64,000 bases of DNA from Fundicoccus sp052116145 (GCF_052116145.1 NZ_JBQKLQ010000006.1:1-64000), one strand, 5' to 3'. Positions 9,076 to 18,654 are shown, counted from the first letter of the stretch. Numbers and translations: made by a program. Notes: generated by a model from the sequence alone, not told the origin.

Positions 9076-9822
9076 ATGTCATTCACTGCCCTCGTTTACC
9101 ATGAAATCCGAGATGATTTAAATCTAGTCCAACAGCCAATGACACCTTTAAAAGCTGCCAATGCTTATGCTATAAATTTACCGACCGCCCTTTTTTTAAA
9201 CTCTGAAGATTTTAAACACCAAATGGACTATTTGGTTGAACAGCAGTTTCATTTTCTATCGATGCAAGAAGTGAAAGACTATTATGAAAAAAACATCGAC
9301 CTACCGCATAATAGCGTCCTAATCACTTTCGATGATGCTTTTCAATCTTTGTATACGACTGCCTATCCTATTCTAAAAGAATTAGGTATCAAAGCGACCT
9401 TATTCTTGGTCAGTGGCTGGCTCTTCGATGATGCAAGTGACTATAATGCGAGCGCATCACAGGTCCTGTCAATGGTTGAACTTCAAGCCATGTCCGATGT
9501 CTTCGAACTAGCCAATCATACCCATGACTTACATAATTTGATCAAAGTTGGCGTCAACGGTGCCATGGAAGCAAGTTTTGAAGCCTTACAAGCTGACTTA
9601 TCACGCTGTAATCAAGTCGTTAAACATAAGGATACGTTCGCTTACCCCTTTGGTTTCTATCATGAAACCTTAATCGACAACTTAGCTAAGCTAGGCTTCA
9701 AATATGCCTTCACAACAAAGGTCGGTCGCAATGACCGCTCGACAGATTGCCTTAAATTAAATCGGGCCCTAATTTTCAACAAGATGCCCTTCGAAAATTT
9801 TCAACAAATCGTCAATACTTAA
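9076..9822 (+). CDS. Polysaccharide deacetylase (NodB homology) family protein
   Basis: A 248-residue protein with the NodB fold motifs: TALVYHEI at the N-terminus, the metal-binding aspartates in LITFDDAFQS, a histidine pair in NHTHDLH, and the AYPFG loop. Family members remove N- or O-acetyl groups from chitin-like polymers, peptidoglycan or poly-GlcNAc. No signal peptide or membrane anchor is visible, so it is either cytoplasmic or exported by an unseen route. The ribosome site AAAGGTGAT lies 6 bases before the ATG and a TATACT box is near 9047. The next gene starts 24 bases downstream, so the two may be co-transcribed. The substrate is unknown. Confidence 0.85.
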   Translation: MSFTALVYHEIRDDLNLVQQPMTPLKAANAYAINLPTALFLNSEDFKHQMDYLVEQQFHFLSMQEVKDYYEKNIDLPHNSVLITFDDAFQSLYTTAYPILKELGIKATLFLVSGWLFDDASDYNASASQVLSMVELQAMSDVFELANHTHDLHNLIKVGVNGAMEASFEALQADLSRCNQVVKHKDTFAYPFGFYHETLIDNLAKLGFKYAFTTKVGRNDRSTDCLKLNRALIFNKMPFENFQQIVNT

Positions 9823-9846
9823 TTCAGATCACGGAGGAGAATCATA

Positions 9847-10317
9847 ATGACACACTCACTAGCAATCCAAGCCTACTGGCAAACATTCTGTACCGAAACA
9901 GGCACAGACCCGCAAACGCCCTACGGTGCCTTTGCCTTCGGTGATACCGAAGCGATGGCTGACGAGCTCGCCCAACTTGTTTTAGAAGGCAAGAAAACCG
10001 GGACATCATCTGGCTATCAACTCTATTTCTTATCAGGGGAAACCGAGGTCCTGCCTCAAGCGGGTCAAATAGATATCATCCTTGATGGCCGCGAACAGCC
10101 CATCGGTGTCATCCAGAATGTGACAGTCGATGTCCTACCATTTAAAGAGGTCTCTGATGAACAAGCCTACAAAGAAGGCGAAGGCGACCTGACACTCGAT
10201 TATTGGCGCCGCGTCCACATCAAATTCTGGAAACCTTACTATCAAGAAAATAATATAACCTTTAACGACGAAACACCTGTCGTTTATGAAGAATTTAAAC
10301 TTATTTATCCAAGCTAA
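9847..10317 (+). CDS. ASCH domain-containing protein
   Basis: A 156-residue soluble protein filling one ASCH domain (PUA-like beta-barrel). Visible blocks are GKKTGTSSGYQLYF, QIDIILDGREQPIGVI, LPFKEVSDEQAYKEGEG and DYWRRVHIKFW; the E-G-E-G-D then YWRR pattern is characteristic. ASCH proteins bind RNA or nucleosides, and some are ribonucleases or amidohydrolases; this one's role is not known. CGGAGGAG lies 9 bases before the ATG. An inactivated paralogue lies at 7424-7787. Confidence 0.85.
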   Translation: MTHSLAIQAYWQTFCTETGTDPQTPYGAFAFGDTEAMADELAQLVLEGKKTGTSSGYQLYFLSGETEVLPQAGQIDIILDGREQPIGVIQNVTVDVLPFKEVSDEQAYKEGEGDLTLDYWRRVHIKFWKPYYQENNITFNDETPVVYEEFKLIYPS

Positions 10318-10719
10318 TGCTCATCGTATTCTATACGAAATTTGAAAAAGTTAAATTTGCAGTTGAACATCGTTTACTTCATTCAATCGTTTGAATTATT
10401 TGACTGGAAATAAATTTAGCGTCCGCTGTCAGACCTTAACGTTTATCGTCAATCAAACCACCTTTAGAGAAAGTCGGCGCAATACTCAAGCAATCGGGAC
10501 ATCCTTATCAACAGATCGAAGGCCTTTATCAACGCAATTTCAAATAGAACTTTAATTAGGCCGGAATATAAATAAAAGCTCTTCCTGATTAAAAATTATT
10601 GAAATTATTATTACAATACCTGGGCGTTTTCATGAACGTCCTTTCATATGATATAATAAAAATAGAAGCAATCAGATGATTCAGATGCTTTTGTCAAAAA
10701 AAATAGAGGAGGCGTTCTT
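10318..10719 (+). other. Spacer with decayed sequence and a promoter
   Basis: No intact gene. A short open stretch ending near 10547 (codons like KQSGHPYQQIEGLYQRNFK) looks like a worn coding remnant that I cannot identify. GGGCGTT and AACGTCC form a weak hairpin at 10622-10641. A TATAAT-like box near 10653 probably serves the antiporter gene. Confidence 0.4.
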
Positions 10720-12315
10720 ATTTATATTCTAATTATTTCACTAGTGCTGATTCTAGCCTTAATCGCGATGCGACTTGCTAATAATTTAAAAATTCCGCAA
10801 CTGCTACTGTTTATGCTGCTAGGTGTTTCTTTTAATTTCTTTGGCGTAGACTTCACAAACTACGCGTTCTCCAATCAGGTAGCTTCGTTGGCGTTGATGT
10901 TTATTATTTTCTATGGTGGTTTTGGTACCAAATGGAAGATGTCTAAACCTGTCGCAAAAGAAGCCATTATTCTAAGTTTCCTAGGGACTATTCTCACCGC
11001 CTTAATTACTGGCCTGTTCGTCTACCTAGTCTTTGACTTTTCGCTTTTAGAAGCCTTGTTATTAGGTTCTATTATTGGGTCAACAGATTATGCGAGTGTG
11101 TCGGATGTCTTGTCCTCTCGCCACCTCAAGTTAAAGTACAATACCGATTCTTTACTGGAATTGGAATCTGGTTCCAATGACCCCACTGCTTATACGATGG
11201 TTGTTCTTTTCGTTACGTTACTTCAAGGTGAGAACATTAATGTTCCTTCCCTTATTATCTTACAGATTGGCTTAGGCTTAGCGCTTGGCTTCGTGTTAGG
11301 TTGGATTTTCATTCGCCTACTAAGTTTCTTACAACTCCAAGAAGGTATGGAAGTTATTCTGTTAGCTGCCGCCGCTTTATTTACTTATCAATTTACGAAT
11401 GAAATAGGTGGTAATGGCTACTTGGCCGTTTACATTTTCGGGATTTATATCGGAAACAAAGAGTTCGTTGGAAAACGTGGTGTCGTGTTCTTCTTTGATA
11501 GTTTTACGAACTTAGCTCAAATTGGTTTATTCTTCTTATTAGGTTTATTATCCAACCCAAGTTCTATTGTGTCGATGATGCCAATCGCACTCGTCATTAT
11601 GTTATTTATGACAATTATTGCACGTCCTGCTTCAGTTTATGGACTCATGTTTCCATTCAAGATGCAAAGTAATCAACTGGCAGTCATCGCTTTCGCTGGC
11701 TTAAGAGGGGCCGCAGCCATTTCTTTTGCGATTAGTGTCGTCAACTCAAATACTCCTAGTATGAATGATATTTATCATATCGTCTTTGATATTTGTTTAT
11801 TGTCCTCACTGATTCAAGGTGGCTTACTCCCCGTTATTTCACAGAAAACTAACATGGTAGACCCAGAAGATGCGTCCTTACGTAACTTTAACTCCTTACA
11901 AGACAAAAGCGACGTTGGCTTCTTAGCAACCAAGATAAAAGAGGATAGTTCCTTAGTCAATGCTTATATCAGAGACATTAACTTAGCCTTTGAGTTTATT
12001 ATCGCTAAAATTCTTCGCCAAGGTGAAACCATCGTGCCAAACGGTGACGTTCAACTGTTAGCTGGTGACATTATCGTATTGGCTGGTCGTTCCTATTTTG
12101 ACGTAGTGGGTACGGATCTGTTAGAGTTTCGAATTAATAACTACAACAGTTGGGTCAATAAGAAAATCAATACGATTAAGTTAGACCGTTCTGCTTTGAT
12201 TGTGCTGGTTCTTAGAGACGATAACGAATTAGTCGTTCCGAATGGGGATACCGTGATTCTCGAAGGTGATACTGTTTTAGTACTTGGACTAAAGGATATT
12301 AAGGGTAAAATTTAA
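10720..12315 (+). CDS. CPA1-type cation/proton antiporter with C-terminal RCK_C domains (NhaP2/CvrA-like)
   Basis: About 531 residues. Some 12 hydrophobic segments cover residues 1-380, with the CPA1 motifs SIIGSTDYASV and LESGSNDPTAY. The C-terminal 140 residues hold a TrkA-C (RCK_C) domain (VPNGDVQLLAGDIIVLAGR) and a second partial copy (VPNGDTVILEGDTVLVLG) that would bind nucleotide or cation to gate transport. It exchanges K+ or Na+ for protons across the membrane. Start: GAGGAGG at 10706-10712 is 7 bases from an in-frame ATT at 10720, giving a natural N-terminus IYILIISLVLILAL. The first conventional start is a GTG at 10744, whose ribosome-site spacing is poor and which would clip the first helix. 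Confidence 0.88.
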   Translation: MYILIISLVLILALIAMRLANNLKIPQLLLFMLLGVSFNFFGVDFTNYAFSNQVASLALMFIIFYGGFGTKWKMSKPVAKEAIILSFLGTILTALITGLFVYLVFDFSLLEALLLGSIIGSTDYASVSDVLSSRHLKLKYNTDSLLELESGSNDPTAYTMVVLFVTLLQGENINVPSLIILQIGLGLALGFVLGWIFIRLLSFLQLQEGMEVILLAAAALFTYQFTNEIGGNGYLAVYIFGIYIGNKEFVGKRGVVFFFDSFTNLAQIGLFFLLGLLSNPSSIVSMMPIALVIMLFMTIIARPASVYGLMFPFKMQSNQLAVIAFAGLRGAAAISFAISVVNSNTPSMNDIYHIVFDICLLSSLIQGGLLPVISQKTNMVDPEDASLRNFNSLQDKSDVGFLATKIKEDSSLVNAYIRDINLAFEFIIAKILRQGETIVPNGDVQLLAGDIIVLAGRSYFDVVGTDLLEFRINNYNSWVNKKINTIKLDRSALIVLVLRDDNELVVPNGDTVILEGDTVLVLGLKDIKGKI

Positions 12316-12321
12316 TAATAC

Positions 12322-12376
12322 AAAAAAAGAAAACAGAAGTCACTCATTCATTTAAGAATGGGTTGCTTCTGTTTTT
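12322..12376. terminator. Bidirectional terminator between antiporter and msrA
   Basis: A long imperfect hairpin with arms AAACAGAAGTCACTCATTC and GAATGGGTTGCTTCTGTTT lies between the convergent genes. An A run precedes it and a T run follows it, so it can serve both strands. Confidence 0.88.
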
Positions 12377-12388
12377 GTGTGACAAGCT

Positions 12389-12907
12389 TTAGACTTGATC
12401 ACGGCCTGATCTTATTCGGTAGGCTTGGTAATGTTCTGGATCCTTTTGGTAGAAATCTTGGTGATATTCTTCGGCATCATAGAATGGTCCGGCTGCCGTA
12501 ATTTCGGTCACAACGGGTTCATCATAACGTCCGCTTTGATCTAAAGCTCTTTTCGAAGCTTCGGCTTTGGCTTTCTGTTCGTCGTTTAAATAGAAAATGC
12601 CTGGACGATAAGAAGAGCCACGGTTAATAAATTGGCCGTCCGCATCAGTTGGGTCGCTGATAGTCCAGTAGATATCTAACAGTTGCTCATAGCTAATCTT
12701 GCTTGGGTTAAAGACAATTTTAACCGCTTCGGTATGGCCAGTCTCGCCACTACACACCTCTTCATAAGTTGGATTCACTGTGTGTCCACCGGTATAACCT
12801 GAAGTTACTGAGTGAACGCCTTCCCATTGGTCGAAAGGTTTAACCATACACCAGAAGCAGCCTCCGGCTAAAATTGCAGTTTCTTGTTGTGTCGTTTGTT
12901 TGGTCAT
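12389..12907 (-). CDS. msrA: Peptide methionine-S-sulfoxide reductase MsrA
   Basis: About 172 residues, the usual MsrA length. It reduces methionine-S-sulfoxide in proteins or free methionine. The catalytic motif GCFWC is near residue 15, followed by the family motifs SGYTGG, GHTEAV and the SYRPGIFY block. AAAGGAG with a 7-base spacing favours the ATG at 12907 over the one two codons upstream. The gene starts 18 bases after metQ, so the two form an operon that joins methionine uptake with repair of oxidised methionine, under the T-box upstream. Confidence 0.95.
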   Translation of the reverse strand: MTKQTTQQETAILAGGCFWCMVKPFDQWEGVHSVTSGYTGGHTVNPTYEEVCSGETGHTEAVKIVFNPSKISYEQLLDIYWTISDPTDADGQFINRGSSYRPGIFYLNDEQKAKAEASKRALDQSGRYDEPVVTEITAAGPFYDAEEYHQDFYQKDPEHYQAYRIRSGRDQV

Positions 12908-12925
12908 AGTCATTCTCCTTTTAAC

Positions 12926-13798
12926 TTAGTCTACTTCTGGTAATGGGTCTTCAAACATTGGGAAAACGTGTCCGTCATAGACTTCAAGTAATTTTTCTTT
13001 CACATCGTCTGTATGGTAAATTTCTACTAATTTTAAATACAGCGGGTTATCTTTATTCTCTTCCAAGGTTGTAATGGTATTAATATAGAGTGGGTTCACT
13101 TTAGCTGCGTCAGCCGCATCATTAAAGATCGCGTCATCAATTGATAGCCCTGCATCGTTGGCAAAGTTTGTATTGACTAAAGCGGCATCCACATCTGGTA
13201 AAGATAAGGCCGCAAAGTTTGGTTCAACTAATAAAATGTCTAAGTTCTTTGGATTGTCTGTAATATCTGCTTCGTCCGCGTAAATTCCGACTTCATCGTC
13301 GACTTCAATTAAACCAGCGATTTCTAAAGCCAGTAAAGCACGTCCTAAAGTCGAAGGGTCATTAGGTAAGGCAATCACACCATTTTCAGGAATATCTTCC
13401 ACTGAAGCATGTTTGTCTGAATATAAGCCTAAAGGCATTAATAAGGTGTTCGCAATCGCGAAGACACTGCCGTCATTATCTTCATTCCACGATTTAATGA
13501 AAGGATGTCCTTGGAAAGCACTGACTTCAATTGAACCATTCTGTAAAGCCACATTTGGCTGATTATAATCATTGAATAGAACGATTTCTAAGACAATACC
13601 CTCTTCTTCCAACGCTTTGGCTGCCACGTATTCCCATAACTCTAAGGCCGAATCACTGACTGTTCCAACCACAATCGTTTCACCTTCAAACTCTTTAGCT
13701 TCTTGGGCTGATGCGGTTGGTAAAATAAATTGTCCGACAACTAAAATGACACCTAATATTAATTGGATCCATTGTTTAATCTGTTTTGTCTGTTTCAT
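12926..13798 (-). CDS. metQ: MetQ/NlpA-family methionine-binding protein
   Basis: A 290-residue extracellular solute-binding protein for D/L-methionine ABC uptake. AAAGGGAGAG precedes the ATG at 13798; the longer open frame upstream has no ribosome site. Residues 1-37 form a signal peptide. Family blocks follow: EGETIVVGTVSDS, NQPNVALQNGSIEVSAFQG, LGLYSDKHASVEDIP, ALPNDPSTLGRAL and AALVNTNFA. The usual lipobox cysteine is absent: the export signal ends PTASAQEA, a type I signal peptidase site, so the protein may not be lipid-anchored. No ATPase or permease partner (metN, metP) is adjacent; these would have to be encoded elsewhere. A Met-type T-box leader supports methionine as ligand. Confidence 0.9.
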   Translation of the reverse strand: MKQTKQIKQWIQLILGVILVVGQFILPTASAQEAKEFEGETIVVGTVSDSALELWEYVAAKALEEEGIVLEIVLFNDYNQPNVALQNGSIEVSAFQGHPFIKSWNEDNDGSVFAIANTLLMPLGLYSDKHASVEDIPENGVIALPNDPSTLGRALLALEIAGLIEVDDEVGIYADEADITDNPKNLDILLVEPNFAALSLPDVDAALVNTNFANDAGLSIDDAIFNDAADAAKVNPLYINTITTLEENKDNPLYLKLVEIYHTDDVKEKLLEVYDGHVFPMFEDPLPEVD

Positions 13799-13995
13799 AG
13801 TAAATCTCTCCCTTTGTAATAAGTTGTTTTTAAACGCTTTGTTTCTCTTGAATGATTGATACGTGACTTGATGACAATTGCTTACTAACATCCCGACAAC
13901 CTAATAATTTGCGACAACTGCTCTTAGATAATTGTGATTCTCCTTATAGTATTAATAACCTTTAGACAAACTGTGCGTGCTTGACAAACATGACT

Positions 13996-14285
13996 AAAAA
14001 AAAAAAAAAAAAGCCCCTTTTGTCAGAATTTCTCTAACAAAAGGGACGAAAAGTCGTGTTACCACCCAAATTTCTATTATTCTTACAAATAATAGCTCTA
14101 CCAGTATCAAACAATACTGTACACGATATCGGGTGTGTCCGTTTAAATAGCGTTAACTACGTAAACTGCTCCAAGCTCATCTTCACTTACTCTTAGTCTA
14201 CCCTTTTTCACCGAACCGGGCTCTCTTTACTTGTTAAGAAATAAGTTACTCTTCTCTTCATTGCAGTAGTCTATTGATTTATTAA
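13996..14285 (-). ncRNA. T-box leader, probably methionine-specific, with terminator
   Basis: On the minus strand the stem I base AGAGAG, a GGTTCGGTGAAA element and AGTAAGTGAAG lead to a candidate specifier codon ATG (14180-14178) followed by A. The T-box core GGGTGGTAACACG lies at 14067-14055. It continues into the terminator stem GTCCCTTTTGTTAG paired with CTGACAAAAGGGGC and a run of 17 T (13996-14012). Uncharged tRNA-Met would pair with the specifier and with the TGGT bulge, stabilise the antiterminator and allow expression of metQ-msrA. The 200 bases between the terminator and metQ hold no gene. Confidence 0.92.
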
Positions 14286-14289
14286 ATGT

Positions 14290-14318
14290 ATATTACCGTT
14301 TTAGATTAGAATTGTCAA
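14290..14318 (-). promoter_or_regulatory. Promoter of the T-box metQ-msrA transcript
   Basis: TTGACA (14318-14313) and TAATAT (14295-14290) are separated by exactly 17 bases on the minus strand, just upstream of the T-box. Confidence 0.85.
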
Positions 14319-14520
14319 CCCATTTATGAGAATAAGATTAAATCCTTTAACTTAATCTTTCGTTTAAACTTCTAATATTCAATCTAACGCTAACTACCTA
14401 TTCTTTAAAAGAGTCTTCCAACTGGCGTTTATTCAAAACCCTTTATTTAGACTTTTATTTAATGTGTCGACTAACCAATCAAATCCTTTTCTTATTATCC
14501 AGATGTATTAACAATTGGTA

Positions 14521-14995
14521 CTATACGATGAAGTGAACATATAAAGGAATTAAGTTGCAGATGGCGTCTTCGATATTGCTGCTGGACTGGTGGAACGCTC
14601 GAAATCACATAGTAATTCCCCTCTGTCGATTAGAGTAGTTCATCTTTAAATTTGTCATTAAAATGCAAAGAAATCATCGAGCTTTCGCGAATGCTTGCAT
14701 CATTAATCAATATAGTTACGCTGAAGCTAATCTAACAAGATTGGAAGCTTTAACTTAGAAACTAGTAATATAGTTAAAGATGACTTTGTCGTTCCAAAGT
14801 ATGCTAACCAAATGAATAGCGGCAATATCTCTCGGTGTGCTAGCTTACAATTAGAAGAATATCTTTATCATCTCTTTTCCTCTTATGGAAACCTATCGGG
14901 TATAGACTCTCGTTAGCAGTATCAAGTCGTTTTTACAGATATTACGATTATGGCACTTGAACAAATCAGAATGGTTCATACATTCATTTTAGTTT
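14521..14995 (+). pseudogene. Decayed, internally deleted copy of the secreted protein gene at 24627
   Basis: DNA from 14521 matches the gene at 24627-25970. The leader (GAACATATAAAGGA) is kept, then a jump of about 570 bases leads to the stretch around GATGGCGTCTTCGATATT. From about 14700 the match runs through TTACGCTGAAGC, CCAAAGTATGCTAACC and TAGCAGTATCAAGT. In-frame stops and indels are frequent, so no protein is made. About 235 bases before it (14286-14520) and about 120 after it contain nothing recognisable. Confidence 0.88.
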
Positions 14996-15117
14996 ATGTG
15001 ACTGTATGGAATACTTACTTAAAGTAACGTTCTACTCATGCTCCCCATACTTCTTAGTCGACCTCAACCGCTCCTTTTGCCTCCATCCATTTAGTATTTA
15101 AGATGAATATAAAAATA

Positions 15118-15165
15118 AGCGGTCCAATTTTCAACTGAAATTCGCTGAATAATGGACCACTTTTA
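15118..15165. terminator. Hairpin terminator after the DUF1002 gene
   Basis: AGCGGTCCAATT and AATGGACCACT form the base of a long imperfect hairpin just past the stop of the minus-strand gene. The minus-strand continuation is TTATTTTTATA, and the plus-strand side is followed by TTTT. Confidence 0.6.
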
Positions 15166-15201
15166 AAATACAATTAACATCAATCCTTTAACACTCTGGC
15201 A

Positions 15202-18200
15202 CTACCACACCGCATTATCTAACTCACTTTGCGTCCAAGGATAAGGGACCACTGAAATCTCTTCTCCAGTTTCAGGATGAATCACACTTGCGACAGTAGT
15301 GAAAGTATTATTCCGACGGGTCGCACCTATCTTCCAGTAAAAGTAACCTTCACTATCCGCTATGACTTTGTAACCCGAACCCGCATAACCATCTAAGTAT
15401 GCAATTTCAACTTCCGCATAAGGATAGGTGTACCCTTCAATATCCCCCACCTCTCGATAGTAACGTTCTAAGGTTAATAGACCTGATGGATGTTCTAAGG
15501 CCGTCGGAATATAGCCATACATAGGTATGTCAGTTAGTGCCCCGCCACTCGGTCCTAAATTCGAAACTGTTAGGATAGACGAAGGCAAAATTTGATTAAC
15601 CTCTCTATCGATGATAAATTCAAAGTAACCTTGGTCATTGGTGCCCACAGTGTGATAATAACTTGACTGATCGTCATGATAAGGACTATTCAGTAACCAT
15701 TCAATCGACACATCAGAGTTGGGATCTGCATAGCCCGATATAATCGCTTCAGATAAATAGATGGGTTCTACTAAGAGTTTACCAGATTGAGCATGATGCG
15801 ACATTAAAAGCCAAGTCACATCTGGTATTTCCGGACGCATACGTGGCGTTGTTCTATGCCAGTCAACGGGCAACCATTCTACACTCCCTGTGTGGGCATC
15901 TCCTATAGCTTCGGGTATTGCTTGGGTTACGTTCTGCTCTGTATCAAGTACGTCGTCTGGTTCTGGTTCATTCGTTAAATCAACTGGGTCATCTTCCACG
16001 TCCTTCTCGAATGAAACACCATAGTAATCACTAAAATTGAATCTTGAGTGAACTTCCTCAATTGAATCCGATTCATACGGCCCTGATTTATACATCATTT
16101 TTTTAGTTAATGGATTGTACTGATAAGAATCCATCCGCGAGAAGTGCCTAATATATGAAGGGATTACAGAATAAGCGTAAACTCCGTCAAAACTATCGTA
16201 CACAACGTCTAAATAGCTAGAGGTTTCATAAGCAGATCCTGTCACCAACGCTATTTGCTGAATCGCTTCATAACGCTCCGGTTCACTAGCTTGAATGTCA
16301 GCTAAGCTTCGGGCTTTTTCTAACCAAATCCCTTTTATTGTGTCTTTTTCTGCGAAATTTTGGTAATCCTCGAGGGTCCCCAAATGAATACCTTCGGTAT
16401 TTATGTGGTAGTAATATCCCAATAGTCTTAGATAGTTTAAAACCTCGTGTTCTTCTTCTGATAAGTTGTCCACTAAGTTCTCAAAAATAAATGTATGAGA
16501 TATAACGTCCATATTAACGATTTCATTAAGAATCATTTCATCGTAGACCTTCTGGTACATCGCTTGAATTACCGGATGATATCGGGCGTTATCACTTAAA
16601 TCTAAAGTGCGCATAGCGGCTAATTCTCTAATCGACACCGTAGTGTAGGCATCTACGCTCGCAATAAATTCAAGCCACGGTAATGAAAGATCATATTTAA
16701 ACATATAGTTTGACTCTAACGCATTTTGTCCATCAATATCATACAAGGGTATTTCACCATAGCCTTGAGATATTAATTCATTCGCAAGTTCGATTAAATA
16801 AGAATCTAACGCATATTTAGCCTTTGCATTCAGTTTTATACCAAGTACTCTCTCCTTGTCAAAAGAACGTTGGGGAATTGAATAGACTGAGTCGACGCCA
16901 TAACTTTCAAGTTCATATCTTACATTACCTTTCATCTCATCGATTAATAATTTCAACTCCGATTCAGGTACTTGAGGTGTTAAATTACCTGACACCATGA
17001 CTTCAAGTAAATTTTCGATATCATCAGAATTATTCGCTTCGGCTGGCTCTGAATTATCCTGCGTTATCTCAAAAGGCGATTGATAATTATTAGCAACTGA
17101 AACACCATAAATACTTGTGAAATCATAGGTATCTGAAATGTTTTCAATAGCATTAGAATCATATTGATTAATACTGTACAGTTTGTTAGTTGCATGGTCA
17201 ATCGCTTTTACAATGGATAGAGAACCGATTATATAATCATCATCGATACCTTTAATATTAAAACCATAGAGTGGTAAGTTACCGAACGCATCATGTCTAC
17301 TTCCATTTAAGTTTTCGAATGGATCGTAATGATAGACTTCTACTCCATAGCCAGTTGCATTCGCCACTCTTTGCTTCAAATCATATTCTACAGGTTGGTT
17401 GACTAAGCTTAGCTGATGCTGCCAAGCCATTTGAGTCCACTCTTCAACTTTTGTTACTGGCGAGTCTATGCCAATTACATCGGCTCTCTTAGGCTCAACT
17501 GCTGCCGCATGGTAATAGATATAAGCTCGTAGACGATTTAATGCAGTGATTTCTTGGGTAGTGAACTGAGGTGACATCGCTTCAACAACAAATGTATGCC
17601 CCAACAAAGCATCTAAACTCATCCAGCTATCTTGTTGAATTCTGTCGAAATAGGCATCAAACATTGCGGGAATAATTGGATGGTAGTCCTGTTTATTGCG
17701 ATATTCCTCTGGATTTTCTAAACTCAGTAGCTTTTCATGATTCCAGTTCATATCAAGATTAGGTATAATATTAATCCATTGTCCATCATACTGACTGAAG
17801 TTTTTATCATTCAGAACCTCTACTGTATCACCTTGTTTGGCAAAGTTAGTGCCAGCATATTTGATACCAAAGCCAACTAAACGATCTAGATGATGCTTAT
17901 CATAATCTATTCCATAATCTTCGCATAATTTAATGACAATAGACAAGATATCCTCTTGCGTAATCGTCGAATTTGCTGTTAAAAACTCACTAATTCTTAG
18001 TTTCAATTCTCGAATCAATCGGTTCGACAGGTCATCATTCAAATTAAATTCTTCTTTTATCCAAATAACAATCTGTATTTCATCTTCTGCAACCTCAATA
18101 TCATCTTGTTCTAATTGGTAGCCCATGTCATCTAACATAGCATAAACACCGGCTAAGGCACCTTCACCCGTCACTGAACGGATGGCTGCAATTTTTATCG

Positions 18201-18654
18201 TCATATCCTTGGCACCTGCTGTCAAGGCTGCGTTCTCAAACGTTGCTTTCGAGATCAATTCAATGTTAGTTGGAGTCACAATTTCAACTCGCAGCCCTTC
18301 TCCTGGGTTTAGTGGCTCAATCATAGCGCTCGAAACTACTGACGTATTGATATCTGACCCATCATTTAGATACCGATGAATGACTAAACCATCAACCGAA
18401 AGGATATTGCTTGGCTCTACATCCTCAGCTCCAAGTAATTGAATGGTCTGTCTTTTTTGCGAACTATCAAGATTTGTTCCAATAGCTGCCATTTTTCTTA
18501 TTTCAGGTGTTTTTGATTCGTCATTGGAAGTTTGGGGATTCCCTAATATTATATTCTGAATACTTGTCAAAATTCCTGAATTCATCCCGATTAAAATAAA
18601 AACGCTAGCTATTATTAAAGCTAATAACCGTTTAAACCATTTCAATATAATCAT
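15202..18654 (-). CDS. Large DUF1002 (YpuA-like) surface protein with two novel modules
   Basis: Up to 1150 residues. An N-terminal hydrophobic segment (about 10-30) anchors or exports it. Residues 50-290 are a DUF1002/YpuA domain (QLLGAEDV, NAALTAGAKD, VTGEGALAGVYA). An unassigned module of about 220 residues occurs at about 290-525 and again at 655-885, with markers YHPIIPAM or YHPVIQAM, then SHTF-type and LNxLR motifs, and closing with YGVSV or YGVSF. Residues 960-1140 look like two Ig-like domains (ISGYADPNSDV, IEGYTYPYAEV). The ATG abuts the ribosome site GAGAAGGA, so the TTG three codons downstream (9-base spacing) may be the true start. No sorting motif is seen. A paralogue lies at 26459-29242. 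B. subtilis YpuA is tied to cell-wall stress; the function here is unknown. Confidence 0.85.
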   Translation of the reverse strand: MIILKWFKRLLALIIASVFILIGMNSGILTSIQNIILGNPQTSNDESKTPEIRKMAAIGTNLDSSQKRQTIQLLGAEDVEPSNILSVDGLVIHRYLNDGSDINTSVVSSAMIEPLNPGEGLRVEIVTPTNIELISKATFENAALTAGAKDMTIKIAAIRSVTGEGALAGVYAMLDDMGYQLEQDDIEVAEDEIQIVIWIKEEFNLNDDLSNRLIRELKLRISEFLTANSTITQEDILSIVIKLCEDYGIDYDKHHLDRLVGFGIKYAGTNFAKQGDTVEVLNDKNFSQYDGQWINIIPNLDMNWNHEKLLSLENPEEYRNKQDYHPIIPAMFDAYFDRIQQDSWMSLDALLGHTFVVEAMSPQFTTQEITALNRLRAYIYYHAAAVEPKRADVIGIDSPVTKVEEWTQMAWQHQLSLVNQPVEYDLKQRVANATGYGVEVYHYDPFENLNGSRHDAFGNLPLYGFNIKGIDDDYIIGSLSIVKAIDHATNKLYSINQYDSNAIENISDTYDFTSIYGVSVANNYQSPFEITQDNSEPAEANNSDDIENLLEVMVSGNLTPQVPESELKLLIDEMKGNVRYELESYGVDSVYSIPQRSFDKERVLGIKLNAKAKYALDSYLIELANELISQGYGEIPLYDIDGQNALESNYMFKYDLSLPWLEFIASVDAYTTVSIRELAAMRTLDLSDNARYHPVIQAMYQKVYDEMILNEIVNMDVISHTFIFENLVDNLSEEEHEVLNYLRLLGYYYHINTEGIHLGTLEDYQNFAEKDTIKGIWLEKARSLADIQASEPERYEAIQQIALVTGSAYETSSYLDVVYDSFDGVYAYSVIPSYIRHFSRMDSYQYNPLTKKMMYKSGPYESDSIEEVHSRFNFSDYYGVSFEKDVEDDPVDLTNEPEPDDVLDTEQNVTQAIPEAIGDAHTGSVEWLPVDWHRTTPRMRPEIPDVTWLLMSHHAQSGKLLVEPIYLSEAIISGYADPNSDVSIEWLLNSPYHDDQSSYYHTVGTNDQGYFEFIIDREVNQILPSSILTVSNLGPSGGALTDIPMYGYIPTALEHPSGLLTLERYYREVGDIEGYTYPYAEVEIAYLDGYAGSGYKVIADSEGYFYWKIGATRRNNTFTTVASVIHPETGEEISVVPYPWTQSELDNAVW

